Assembly (NCBI GenBank): GCA_006176705.1
Contig: QRFJ01002125.1
Coordinates: forward strand, 1-64,000
Length of the DNA stretch: 64,000 bases
Reading direction: 5' to 3'
Origin: Cocos nucifera
Lineage: Eukaryota > Streptophyta > Magnoliopsida > Arecales > Arecaceae
Shown: positions 23,463 to 32,459 of the stretch, in pieces
How positions within the stretch are numbered: position 1 is the stretch's first letter
How the letters are laid out: every line of letters begins with the position of its first letter
The notes under the pieces: model-generated
Databases searched by the model: none
Told to the model about the DNA's origin: nothing
What the model saw: only the letters and a program-made list of their open reading frames with translations
Position numbers and translations under genes: made by a program

Positions 23463-25221
23463 TGAAGGAATCAGATCTAGGGTCATAGGGCAAGATCTTG
23501 AAACTTTTTCAAGATTAGGCAGCGAAAGATTGGAATAAATCAAAATTTATTCATAAAATCAAAGAAGACCCTAGTTCCAAGATCGTGTTACATGATTATG
23601 ACATGAGATTAAATAAAAAATTAAAAAATATAAGAAAGAAGAAAAGGTGTTGATCGGATCTACACTAGATCTATTATAGGTATATAACAAAGGATCAGAT
23701 CCATATTACCTATGCAAGTTAGATATTCTAACTTGCTTATCTAGACTTAAAGATGAAGCTCAGAGCTGCACATGCATCCAACCTCTAAGAGATGTCTACA
23801 TTTGTTCATGAATTTTGATCAAAAGTTCGATCTTCGAAAATCAGCATAGTATGATAGTATTGTGCTGATCCTTCTTCGATGGTCGATTCGACGCTCCCTT
23901 CTTTAAGATTTGGACTCTCTAAAGATCAAAAGGGAAAGAAAATATTTTAGATCTAAGACACTCTGAAAAATGAATCTCAAAGATGGAGGAAAAGGAATGA
24001 ATAGAAGAAACCCTAGAAGAAGATCCTCTTCTTCTTCTTTTTTCTCTCACCTAGACACCTAGATTGGTATCTATGAAAACCCAATGCCCAAGAAGCTTTT
24101 ACCTCTGATTATCACATGCCCAAAACCTCTCTCAATAGTTTAGAATTCATAAATAAATTAGCCCAAAATTTACTTTAAATAATGAGATATGGATGAGTCT
24201 TGTCTAGATCAAATACCTAGATAAGGTAGGTTTAATTAAGGCAATAAGTTCGGGCACCCAATAATTGGGCACCCTTGTTGGGTGCCCCCTCCTTTCTTCT
24301 AGCTATGGACCACCATAAATTGGTGCATAAAATTTTTTTTTTTACCATGGAAAACAAGGAGAGAAATCAGGGTGGAGGGCAACACAAGGGAAGGGTCCAA
24401 GTTTGTTGGGAATCTATTATATAGAATTCAAACCCAAAACAACTTGCCATGTATTGACTTGGTCCACAACTTAATACCATACAGGAAATAGAGAGAGAGG
24501 GTGGGCATGCATGAATTTCAGGGAGAGAGATTTCATGCAAAAATAGAGGTGGCACAAGGATGGAAGTTCCTAGTCACACTAGAACTCGTCCTTTGACTTG
24601 GTCCATATGGTTTCTCAAACCAAATTAAACTAGAAGCAAATCAATCCAATTAAATTAGGTCCTAACCTAATTAAGAACTTCATTAAATTAGATTAAATTT
24701 AATTTAACTTTAATTTAATTTTTAAATTAAATTAGAAAATTAGATTGACCCAAGTTCTAGTTGAACTATGACTAGTTCTTCCTTGCACTTGGCTTATCCA
24801 ATAAACCAATTTAGCTTAATCCAATCAAGCCCAAATCAAATCTAATTAAATCATATTTGTTTAAACTGAATCTCAACCCTCTGGCTTAACTAAGCTAATT
24901 AGTAATCTAATTGCTAATCAATCCTCATACAATACTTGCACTAGGTTAAACATCAATTGTATTGAACGTTTAACCCTAGAATGATTCTTAATCATTGATT
25001 AACCATTCGATCAAATTATGAACTCTTATATATGTAACCACATAGGTTTGAACCTATGCTGGTAGCATAAGAATAAATTTTTATATCAATTAAAATGACT
25101 ATCTAGTAGTGGTATCCGACGATCGAATATGTCGAATGTGTAGAATAACATCCTTAGAATCCATGTGGATATTGTTTCCATATAATTCATCCCCTTAACT
25201 AAAATGCTCATAGGACACCTC
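23463..25221 (-). repeat. B: 5' LTR, part inside A's left flank
   Basis: This is the U5/R side and part of U3 of the B 5' LTR, matching 15676-17454 of the 3' LTR. A TATATAA-type box lies near 24414-24422 (minus strand). The hairpin AGTTCCTAGT/ACTAGAACT lies at 24565-24586 and GGGCACCC/GGGTGCCC arms lie near 24269-24290. It is broken at 25221 by the insertion of A. Confidence 0.88.
25217..25221. repeat. A: left target site duplication ACCTC
   Basis: ACCTC immediately precedes the TG of the 5' LTR and is repeated at 35644-35648 after the CA of the 3' LTR. Confidence 0.95.
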
Positions 25222-26544
25222 TGTTAGATATATGTGCCCTAGAAGCCAAAATTGGCTGACACTTGTAATACACTTCTAGGGGCAAAATTGTAATTTTGAC
25301 TATAATGAATAAAATGGGTTATTTTCTATCACATATGTGTATTTAGTGTCTATGATAAATCCTTTGAGTTAATGGTAATGATAATTCATATTTTCAAGAG
25401 TTAAAAACTTAAAACATGAATAATCATTGCTAACTCATAAAATGCTTCCGACCATAGGACCATCATGAGGATGGTGATTGATCCGAAAGGTTGGTGTACA
25501 ATCGCTTCTCTTTAGTAGAGTCTTGAGTCTACGGTGTGGAGACACCGGAGCGAGAGTATAGATACTCGTTAGAGAACGAGGGCACTGAGCGTGACCACCT
25601 CGAGTAGTCATTAGGGAGTCTACCTTCTCGTCAATGACTGACTCGATGCTGCAGTAGTGTGTCTGGTTCTTTGACCTGAGGTGCATCGGCAGTTCACCTT
25701 GAGGGTGTTATAGTTTGACTACACCATTACTCGGTCTCCTAGCCATATGGAACCCTGAGGTGTATGTTGGCTATAGCATGTTCATTGTAGGAACTGGATG
25801 GCATCAAGATGGAATCTATCTACCTCGGTGGTAGAGGAGCAGCCCTATGATAATCATGAGAATCAAGTCCAGAAGTCCATGGCCATGGCAGAGTGAAATA
25901 ATAGAAAGAGTTTCTATTTAGATTTTCACATTCGGACTCGAATCGAATGATTACATCATATGACAGAGACTAGGGTTTGACGAGTTTACCTTAACCCTAA
26001 TCTGATCGGGGCTCAAGATAGAAGAACTTAATCACACAGGTAGCTGCACCAAGAGGTTCACATTCAGCTCTGATGGGTTGCCACCATATACTGCTAGGTG
26101 TCACTGGTGGATTTTGGGAGCAATTAGAATGATTTAGATGATCGATCATTCTAGCTGTTCGAATCAGAAGAGTTCTGATCCATCGAAAGGAGTTTCGATG
26201 ATGTCGATGATAGAGATCATGACATATCCCATTACCATACAGAACTGAACCTAACTGGGTCACACAAACAAGGGTTTGAATCTGGTGATCATCAATTGAA
26301 CTGATCTAGTTCAATTGATCTGAATGAGATTCAATTAGGTTCAAGGAAAATCGTGCTAGCACTCGATTGAACCTAACGTTCTTCTTTTACTATCATAAAT
26401 AAGTTGTCCTGACTGAGCCAAAGGAGTTTGTGCTCAATCAGAGGCCTTCATATGGTCTGACTGGAGGTTGTCCAAGTCAGAAAAGGTTGTCTTATTTTGT
26501 AAGACATTACCTGCCATTTTTGGTCACCTGCCATTTCTTGTTCT

Positions 26545-26611
26545 TTGACTTTGGTCAAAAGTCTACCTTTGACTGGTCAAATGTTGACCATTGACACTTT
26601 GACTTTTGACC
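26545..26611 (+). promoter_or_regulatory. W-box cluster in A U3
   Basis: Seven TTGACY sites on either strand lie in 67 bp (starts 26545, 26553r, 26569, 26575r, 26584, 26599, 26606), plus TTGACA at 26591. A CACATG E-box follows at 26611-26616. TTGACY is the binding core of plant WRKY factors, which suggests stress-induced transcription. The cluster recurs in the 3' LTR (34681-34750), LTR 4314-6339 and both LTRs of I. Confidence 0.75.
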
Positions 26612-26677
26612 ACATGTCATGCACCTATTGGAGAGCTGGTGGGGGCTTGTCCCCCTGCCAGAACCTGGCAAGGAGGA

Positions 26678-26746
26678 GGGCGCACGCCACCCTAGGCGTG
26701 TGCCCAAGTTGGAGGCGCCTAGGAGTCCTTGTTGGACAAGGACTCC
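26678..26746 (+). promoter_or_regulatory. Twin hairpins in A U3
   Basis: The first hairpin is GGGCGCACGCC/GGCGTGTGCCC (26678-26688/26695-26705, one G-T pair). The second is GGAGTCCTTGT/ACAAGGACTCC (26722-26732/26736-26746, perfect, TGG loop). It lies about 170 bp upstream of the TATA box. Equivalent hairpins in other LTRs differ in both arms. Confidence 0.85.
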
Positions 26747-26917
26747 ATCTCCTTTTTGGATTCCAATTAGAGTTCTCCTAAGAACCAACTTTGACTGGTC
26801 TTAGGTGCCCTCTAAGGAGGAATCCAGGGGACTCTATTCCCACCAATCAGATTTAGATCTGATTTCACAAAGAGTTGTGATTGGTTGGGAAGAAGAGAAG
26901 TTGGATCACAGACAGTC

Positions 26918-26925
26918 TATAAATA
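26918..26925 (+). promoter_or_regulatory. TATA box of A 5' LTR
   Basis: TATAAATA sits in a CAGTCTATAAATAAGACC context that is conserved in family LTRs, with CCAAT/ATTGG motifs upstream (26841-26886). Transcription, and so the U3/R border, should begin about 25-35 bp downstream. Confidence 0.8.
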
Positions 26926-27513
26926 AGACCCTGCGCCCAACCCAGATTAAGATTGGAAGTGATTGAAAGGAATCATAATTTCCCATGCCCCAAGGCTGCC
27001 TCTCCCCTCTTCCTCCATGCCAAACCTCCTTCTCCCTCTCCTCTCCACGTCCAAAAGGAGTTTTGGACTTTTGGTTGGTGCGATTCAGATCAAAGAAAGG
27101 CGATTGAAAGCTAGAAGGCTGCGCTGCTGCAAAGGACGACTGCTGATCTTCAAAAGGAGTTTTGAAGATCCTCCAGATCAGATCCAGATCTGATTTTTGG
27201 AGATGTGATAGAGAAGAAGAGGATCTCCAGATCCAAGCCCGAGTGGATACCGGTAGAGGCCAGGCACTTGCGTGGCTAGATCCAGAACCTTCCGCTGCAT
27301 ACAGGATCATCAATGGGTAATAGGATTACCCAAATCAGGTAAATTAAATTTGATTTAATTTATTCTTATTTTATTTTATTTATTAAAATAATAAGAATTA
27401 GATCTAAAATATCCAGATCTGATATAGATCAAAGAAAAAATTTTTGAAATATATCTCTTGATCTGATCAGATCTGAACGAACCTGGACCGAAAAATCAGG
27501 ATTTTCCTTCAAC

Positions 27514-27526
27514 TGGTATCAGAGCC
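27514..27526 (+). other. A: primer binding site (tRNA-iMet type)
   Basis: TGGTATCAGAGCC lies two bases after the LTR CA. It is the canonical copia primer site, complementary to the 3' end of initiator Met tRNA. Confidence 0.95.
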
Positions 27527-29390
27527 AAGGTTCTAAAATTGTTTAGATCTAATTTTAAATTTATTTTAATTAGAAAATAAGTGATTTTCAGATGTCACAT
27601 GAGATGTGATCAGATCTGAAATCAGAAAAAATTAAAATTAAATGATTTGGATCTAAGATTAGGAAATATGCATGACTAGTTCTAAAATAGAATAGTTCTA
27701 TAGAATAGTCTTGCATGTTTTTGATTTAATCTGATTAAATCATATTTTAGATCCTTTTATTTACTATTTTTTGATATTATAAGTGTTATAATAACATCTA
27801 AAAAATAGTAAATAAAAATTATTTAATTTTAAACATCATATGAGATATGATTGATGCATGTCTAGACTAGTTGTAGAATAGTTCTACATAAGTTGTCTAG
27901 ATTAGAATTTATTTTGATTAGATCAATTTAAATCTAATTTTTTAGATTATTATGAGATAATTTAGATCTGAAAATATGCATGATTCGATACATGAGATGT
28001 ATGCAAAATATGCCATGATTAGATCTAATTTGTATATGAGATATATGATATAGATCTAAAACTGTTTTGTAGTATTGCATGTTCCTGATTAAGGCGTTCC
28101 TCTTGGCCGTCCGGTCATAAGAACGAAGAAGGGTTTAAAGGCCCTCTCTTTCCATTCGATGGGGTGTTCTTATGATGTGTAGGGGTGCTGCGTGTTCGTC
28201 CTTAATCAGAAATCCAAAACTTACTTTCTGCAAAACCCTAGATCCTGAAACCCTAGGATTTATTGTGCATATTTTGTTTATGAACCCTACTTAATTAAAA
28301 ATTAAGATTATGGAATATTCAATTAGGTCTAAAATTGAGAATTTTCAGATCTAAGACATATTCATAATACTGGGTTCGGGCTTGGGTAGCTCAATTAGGT
28401 CTAAGCGGTTGATCAAACCGAATCAAGAGTTGGTTAGATGGGATCAACAATGCTTAAATTGACCAGCCTAATAGGATTAAGTCTGGGTCAAATCGATCGA
28501 GTCACGATCAAGCAAGACCTAATTAGGCTCAGAGGTTAGAGTCTGGATTGTAGGCTAACCCAATTGGTTCTGGCTCAACAATTTGGTGTCTAAGGTAAGT
28601 TTGGCACATACGATCGACTGGTTTTTAATTGGAAGCTACTCGACCTGAATGCATTCTTGTACGAGTTAATGGCATATTCCTTCCACCGGTCTCACTTACC
28701 TGGCCATATCTGTTGACACAGTTCTGATCTGAGGTGGTCAATAATCCGAGCTAACCCATGCCACTAGGTTAGTCATAATTGTTATGACTATGACAAGTCT
28801 AGTTTAATGAGACCTGAATCAATTCTCCCTAAGAAAAGATTAAGTCTGAGGTCTTCCACCATTGTAGATGTGCGGGCCCTTCCCGGGGTTGATTGTTCTC
28901 GGCTGGATACAGTGGCTCAGTTGCACCGGAAAGATGCAACCATGTCTATTAGGCATTGGATGCTATGGGCTGGAGGATGAGTTGGGCTCAATATTTCGGA
29001 TACGGTGAGAGACTCAATTAGGAACCCAGTCTATGCAAATGGTGGGTCTGACTTAACTAAGGAGTGGATCAATATTTCGGATACGGTGAGATTCATGAAT
29101 TAGAGACCAAGTTTGGGTGCACCATGATTAGAGAATCATTGAACAAGAGTTGTTCACTCATTGGCTAACCCATCACCAATAACTGTTAGGTGAGGTGATG
29201 AGTCAGTTGGTGAGACCGCACCACCCACTAGAAATCATTAATCATGGAGATTTTTGCATCTCTACAGAGGGAGTGTAGGGATCCGAGAAAATAGTGGGAG
29301 CTAATTTGTTTAAAAATAAAATCTCTAAATAAATTGGTCAAGTCAAAATTACAAGTATCTAACTAGAATCTTTGACTCTCTATAGGAAAA
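27527..29390 (+). other. A: 5' leader (1.9 kb, non-coding)
   Basis: This is a long untranslated leader between the PBS and gag. It is AT-rich at first, then holds a structured segment (28085-28209) and, near the end, two copies of ATATTTCGGATACGGTGAGA (28999-29018 and 29071-29090). The last 250 bases, before the gag ATG, are the best conserved between copies. No credible ORF. Confidence 0.85.
28085..28209 (+). promoter_or_regulatory. Leader stem-loop of the A family
   Basis: Outer arms CTGATTAAGG (28085-28094) and CCTTAATCAG (28200-28209) and inner arms TCATAAGAAC (28115-28124) and GTTCTTATGA (28166-28175) are all perfect. They enclose GGGTTTAAAGGCCC, which holds the TTTAAA palindrome. The same fold can be drawn in I (55966-56090) and C (10792-10916). 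The position suits a packaging/dimerisation signal, but this is inference. Confidence 0.8.
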
Positions 29391-30290
29391 ATGTCTGCGT
29401 CCAACCCATTGGCACGTATCCTGGACACACATAGACTGACTGGACCCAATTATAAAGATTGGCTCAGGAACTACAAAATAGTTTTGGGTTCCGAGAAGTT
29501 AACCCATGTATTGGACCAGGACCCTCCCACCTTACCAGCCCGTCCATCTATTGAACAGAGAGCATCTCTGAAAAAATGGATAGACGAAGATAATAAGGCC
29601 AGATATTACATGTTGGGCTCGATGTCTGATGAGCTCCAGCGCCAACATGAAGATATCGGGACTGCTCGCCAAATGTTGGCTCACCTGCAGGAGATGTTTG
29701 GTGAACAGAGTCGCGCAGCCAAAGTATCAAGTCACGAAATGACTTTTTAAGGCTAAGATGCGTGATGGGCAGTCAGTCCAAGATCACTGTCTGATAATGA
29801 TCAAGGACATGGAAGAGCTTGAGAAGCTCGGTGTGAAGTTAGACTTGGACCTGCAGAACGATATTATTCTGCAATCCTTGACTGATGCATATGGGCAATT
29901 CATCATGAATTACCACATGCATAAACTTCAAAATTCCTTGGCCGAATTAATGAATATGCTGGTTACCGCTGAGCTTTCTATGAAAGGTTCTAAAGGCTCA
30001 GTTCTTGCTATGGAACGGACTTCTTCCAAAAGAAAGTCTTATGGAAAGAAAAAGAAGTCTGTGAAAAAGCAAGAAGGTGGAAGGAGCAAAGAAGAAGAAG
30101 GCAGAAGCCGAAGAAAAAGGCCGATGTCAAAGGAAAGTGTTTCCATTGCAACAGCGACGGCCATTGGAAGCGGAACTGCCCTACTTACCTGGCCACCCTG
30201 AAGAACAAGAAGGAAGGTCCTTCTGGAGGTATGCTCGTTATTGAGTCTAACCTTACGGATTTCTTCTGCATCCAGTTGGGTGCTTGACTC
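29391..30290 (+). pseudogene. A: gag (capsid and nucleocapsid), frameshifted
   Basis: Gag forms the particle that packages element RNA. The start ATG is at 29391 (MSASNPLARILDTHRLTG), in the place expected for the family. The capsid runs to about 30020 with WLRNYKIVL, YYMLGSMSDELQRQH and FIMNYHMHKLQNSL. A Lys-rich stretch then leads to the zinc knuckle CFHCNSDGHWKRNC (CX2CX4HX4C complete, about 30138-30179), the only intact knuckle among the A-family copies here. The frame breaks near 29723 (one extra base), 30072, 30105 and 30255. A TGA lies at 29740-29742 in the ancestral frame. Similar to BARE1/Angela gag. Confidence 0.9.
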
Positions 30291-31245
30291 TGGTTCTAGT
30301 GCTCATCTGTGCACTTCCATGCAGGGTCTTGAGGATAGCAGGAGGTTGAGGGATGGAGACATGATCCTACGCATCGGTAATGGAGCAAGAGTTGCTGCAG
30401 TAGCCGTGGGAACATACCCTCTTCGATTACCATCTGGTTTAGACTTAGTTTTGAAAGACTGTTATTATGTGCCTGCAGCTAGCAGGAATTTGATTTCTGT
30501 TTCATGCTTAGCACAAGAAGGCTATGTGATTACCTTCTTTAAGGACCATTGTAACATTCTTTATGAAAGAAATAAAATTGCAAATGGTTTCCTTATTAAT
30601 GGTCTTTATCAGCTACATATTGATGTACCTATTCTAACTATCGAGCAAAACGTGAATGCCAAACGACCTAGGGATAGTCCAAATGACAGATATCTATGGC
30701 ACCTGAGATTAGGTCATATAGCAGAAGATAGGATCAACAAATTGGAGAAAAATGGGCTATTGAGTCCATTGACTTTCGAGTCATATCCAACTTGTGAATC
30801 TTGTCTTCAAGGCAAAATGACTAAACTCCCTTTTGTTGGACATGGGGAGAGGGCCACAGATCTCCTTGCCCTAGTACATACTGATGTGTGCGGCCCATTT
30901 GATGTGCCGGCTAGAGGCAATTTTGTCTACTTCATTACCTTTACCGATGATCTGTCTAGGTATGGGTATGTGTATCTTATGAGACACAAGTCTGAAGCTT
31001 TTGAAAAGTTCAAAGAATTCAGACATGAAGTAGAAAAACAAACTGAAAAACCCATTAAGGTTCTTCGATCAGATCGAGGAGGTGAATACCTTAGCCGAGA
31101 ATTCCTAGACTATCTAAAGGAAAAATGGCATAGTCTCTCAATGGACTCCACCAGGAACACCTCAACTCAATGGGGTTTCAGAATGGAGAAATCGGACTCT
31201 ATTGGATATGGTTCGATCCATGATGAGCTTCACAGACCTCCCTGA
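30241..31245 (+). CDS. A: protease and integrase ORF (334 codons)
   Basis: This is the longest open stretch of pol. The aspartic protease has its DSG catalytic motif in WVLDSGSSAHLC (near residue 15); two copies would dimerise and cut the polyprotein. The GAG-pre-integrase zinc region follows (LWHLRLGHIAEDRINKL ... CESCLQGKM, HHCC ligands present). The integrase core then has catalytic Asp in VHTDVCGPF and Asp in VLRSDRGGEY. An extra base near 31120 shifts the frame, so the last ~45 residues are nonsense and the catalytic Glu lies in another frame. The ATG at 30241 is only the first Met of the open stretch; the family makes this as part of one polyprotein. Confidence 0.85.
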   Translation: MSLTLRISSASSWVLDSGSSAHLCTSMQGLEDSRRLRDGDMILRIGNGARVAAVAVGTYPLRLPSGLDLVLKDCYYVPAASRNLISVSCLAQEGYVITFFKDHCNILYERNKIANGFLINGLYQLHIDVPILTIEQNVNAKRPRDSPNDRYLWHLRLGHIAEDRINKLEKNGLLSPLTFESYPTCESCLQGKMTKLPFVGHGERATDLLALVHTDVCGPFDVPARGNFVYFITFTDDLSRYGYVYLMRHKSEAFEKFKEFRHEVEKQTEKPIKVLRSDRGGEYLSREFLDYLKEKWHSLSMDSTRNTSTQWGFRMEKSDSIGYGSIHDELHRPP

Positions 31246-31540
31246 TTTTCTTTGGGGACACTCATTGTTAACTTCAATTTATCTACTGAATAGGGTTCCC
31301 TCTAAAACCGTTCCTACCACACCGTATGAGATATGGCATGGTAAGAAACCAAGTCTGAGTCATCTCAGAATTTGGGGTTGTCCGGCTCATGTCAAAAGAC
31401 AACAAGCGGACAAGTTAGAGTTTAGGTCCTTTAGAGCTCGATTCATAGGATATCCTAAAGAGTCATTAGGATACTATTTCTACATTCCAGAAGACCACAA
31501 TGTGATTGTGAGTCGACATGCCATCTTTCTTGAAAAATAG
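31202..31540 (+). pseudogene. A: integrase C-terminal part
   Basis: The frame continues integrase after the shift: MDMVRSMMSFTDLPDFLWG, YLLNRVPSKTVPTTPYEIWHG and GCPAHVKRQQADKLEFRSF, then the conserved FIGYPKESLGYYFY and HAIFLEK. The catalytic Glu (in NGVSEWRNR) lies just upstream of 31202 in this frame. It ends at TAG 31538-31540, the same position as in C and J, where the H family has a Glu codon (GAA). Confidence 0.88.
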
Positions 31541-31736
31541 TTTATTCAAGATAGCGGCATTGGAAAGCAGATCAAGCTTGATGAGAAAGTCTCACAAGTA
31601 CAACGAGCTAAGGACCAATTGGAACCAAATCAGGTTGAGCCAATAAGAACACTACCTCCTCCACCTCGTAGATCGGAAAGAGTTTTCCCATCCCCCTGAA
31701 AGATACTTAGGTATTATTTCAGAGGAAGTAGAGGAA
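31541..31736 (+). pseudogene. A: IN-RT linker
   Basis: After the TAG the frame continues open (FIQDSGIGKQIKLDEK, then a Pro-rich PLPPPP-like run) until an extra T near 31690 shifts it. The linker is usually variable in copia elements and has no enzymatic role. Confidence 0.75.
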
Positions 31737-32459
31737 ATGTTCCTCGTAGGCAATGGTGCTCATGGTGATGATCCCAAAACCTACAACGAGGCGATATCAG
31801 ATATCGACTCCGAGAAATGGCTAGAGGCAATGCAGTCAGAAATTGACTCGATGCACTCAAACCAAGTCTGGACCTTGGTAGATCCACCAGAAGGTATAGT
31901 ACCTATTGGGTGTAAATGGATCTTCAAGAGAAAGATTGGTGCAGATGGGAATGTGGAGACATTCAAGGCTAGACTAGTGGCAAAAGGTTATAGTCAATGC
32001 GAAGGCATTGACTATCAGGATACCTTTTCCCCAGTGGCTATGCTAAAATCCATCCGCACATTGCTTGCCGTTGCAGCCTATTTCGATTATGAAATATGGC
32101 AAATGGACGTGAAAACGGCATTCTTAAATGGATATCTTGAGGAAGATATCTATATGGAACAGCCGCTAGGTTTCACATCCAGTGATACTGATCACAAGGT
32201 TTGCAAGCTGCAAAGGTCCATATATGGACTTAAGCAAGCATCTCGGAGCTGGAACACTCGTTTCAATGATGTGATCAAAAAGTTTGGTTTCATCAAAAAT
32301 GAAGAGGAACCGTGTGTTTTTAAAAAGGTCAGTGGGAGCGCTGTTGTCTTCCTCGTATTGTACGTGGATGACATCCTCCTTATTGGGAATGATATTCCCA
32401 TGTTGACAACAGTCAAAATTATGGTTGTCCAAGGAATTCTCCATGAAAGACCTAGGTGA
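31737..32459 (+). CDS. A: reverse transcriptase ORF (240 codons)
   Basis: RT would copy the genomic RNA using tRNA-iMet as primer. Conserved blocks in order are NQVWTLVDPPEG, GCKWIFKRKIGADG, ARLVAKGYSQ, QMDVKTAFLNGYLEEDIY (first catalytic Asp), LQRSIYGLKQASRSWN and the polymerase box LYVDDILLIG (YVDD at 32361-32372, both Asp kept). An extra base near 32420 ends the frame; RT continues in the next frame. The first Met is not a true start. Confidence 0.9.
   Translation: MFLVGNGAHGDDPKTYNEAISDIDSEKWLEAMQSEIDSMHSNQVWTLVDPPEGIVPIGCKWIFKRKIGADGNVETFKARLVAKGYSQCEGIDYQDTFSPVAMLKSIRTLLAVAAYFDYEIWQMDVKTAFLNGYLEEDIYMEQPLGFTSSDTDHKVCKLQRSIYGLKQASRSWNTRFNDVIKKFGFIKNEEEPCVFKKVSGSAVVFLVLYVDDILLIGNDIPMLTTVKIMVVQGILHERPR

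Larger units (their letters stand above)
25222..27511 (+). repeat. A: 5' LTR
   Basis: This is 2290 bp, TGTTAGAT...CCTTCA. The U3 holds a long inverted repeat near its start (about 25367-25438), a W-box cluster (26545-26611), two hairpins (26678-26746) and a TATA box (26918-26925). The U5 holds a conserved GC-rich block (GGCCAGGCACTTGCGTGGC, near 27258-27276) found in most family LTRs. Confidence 0.96.
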
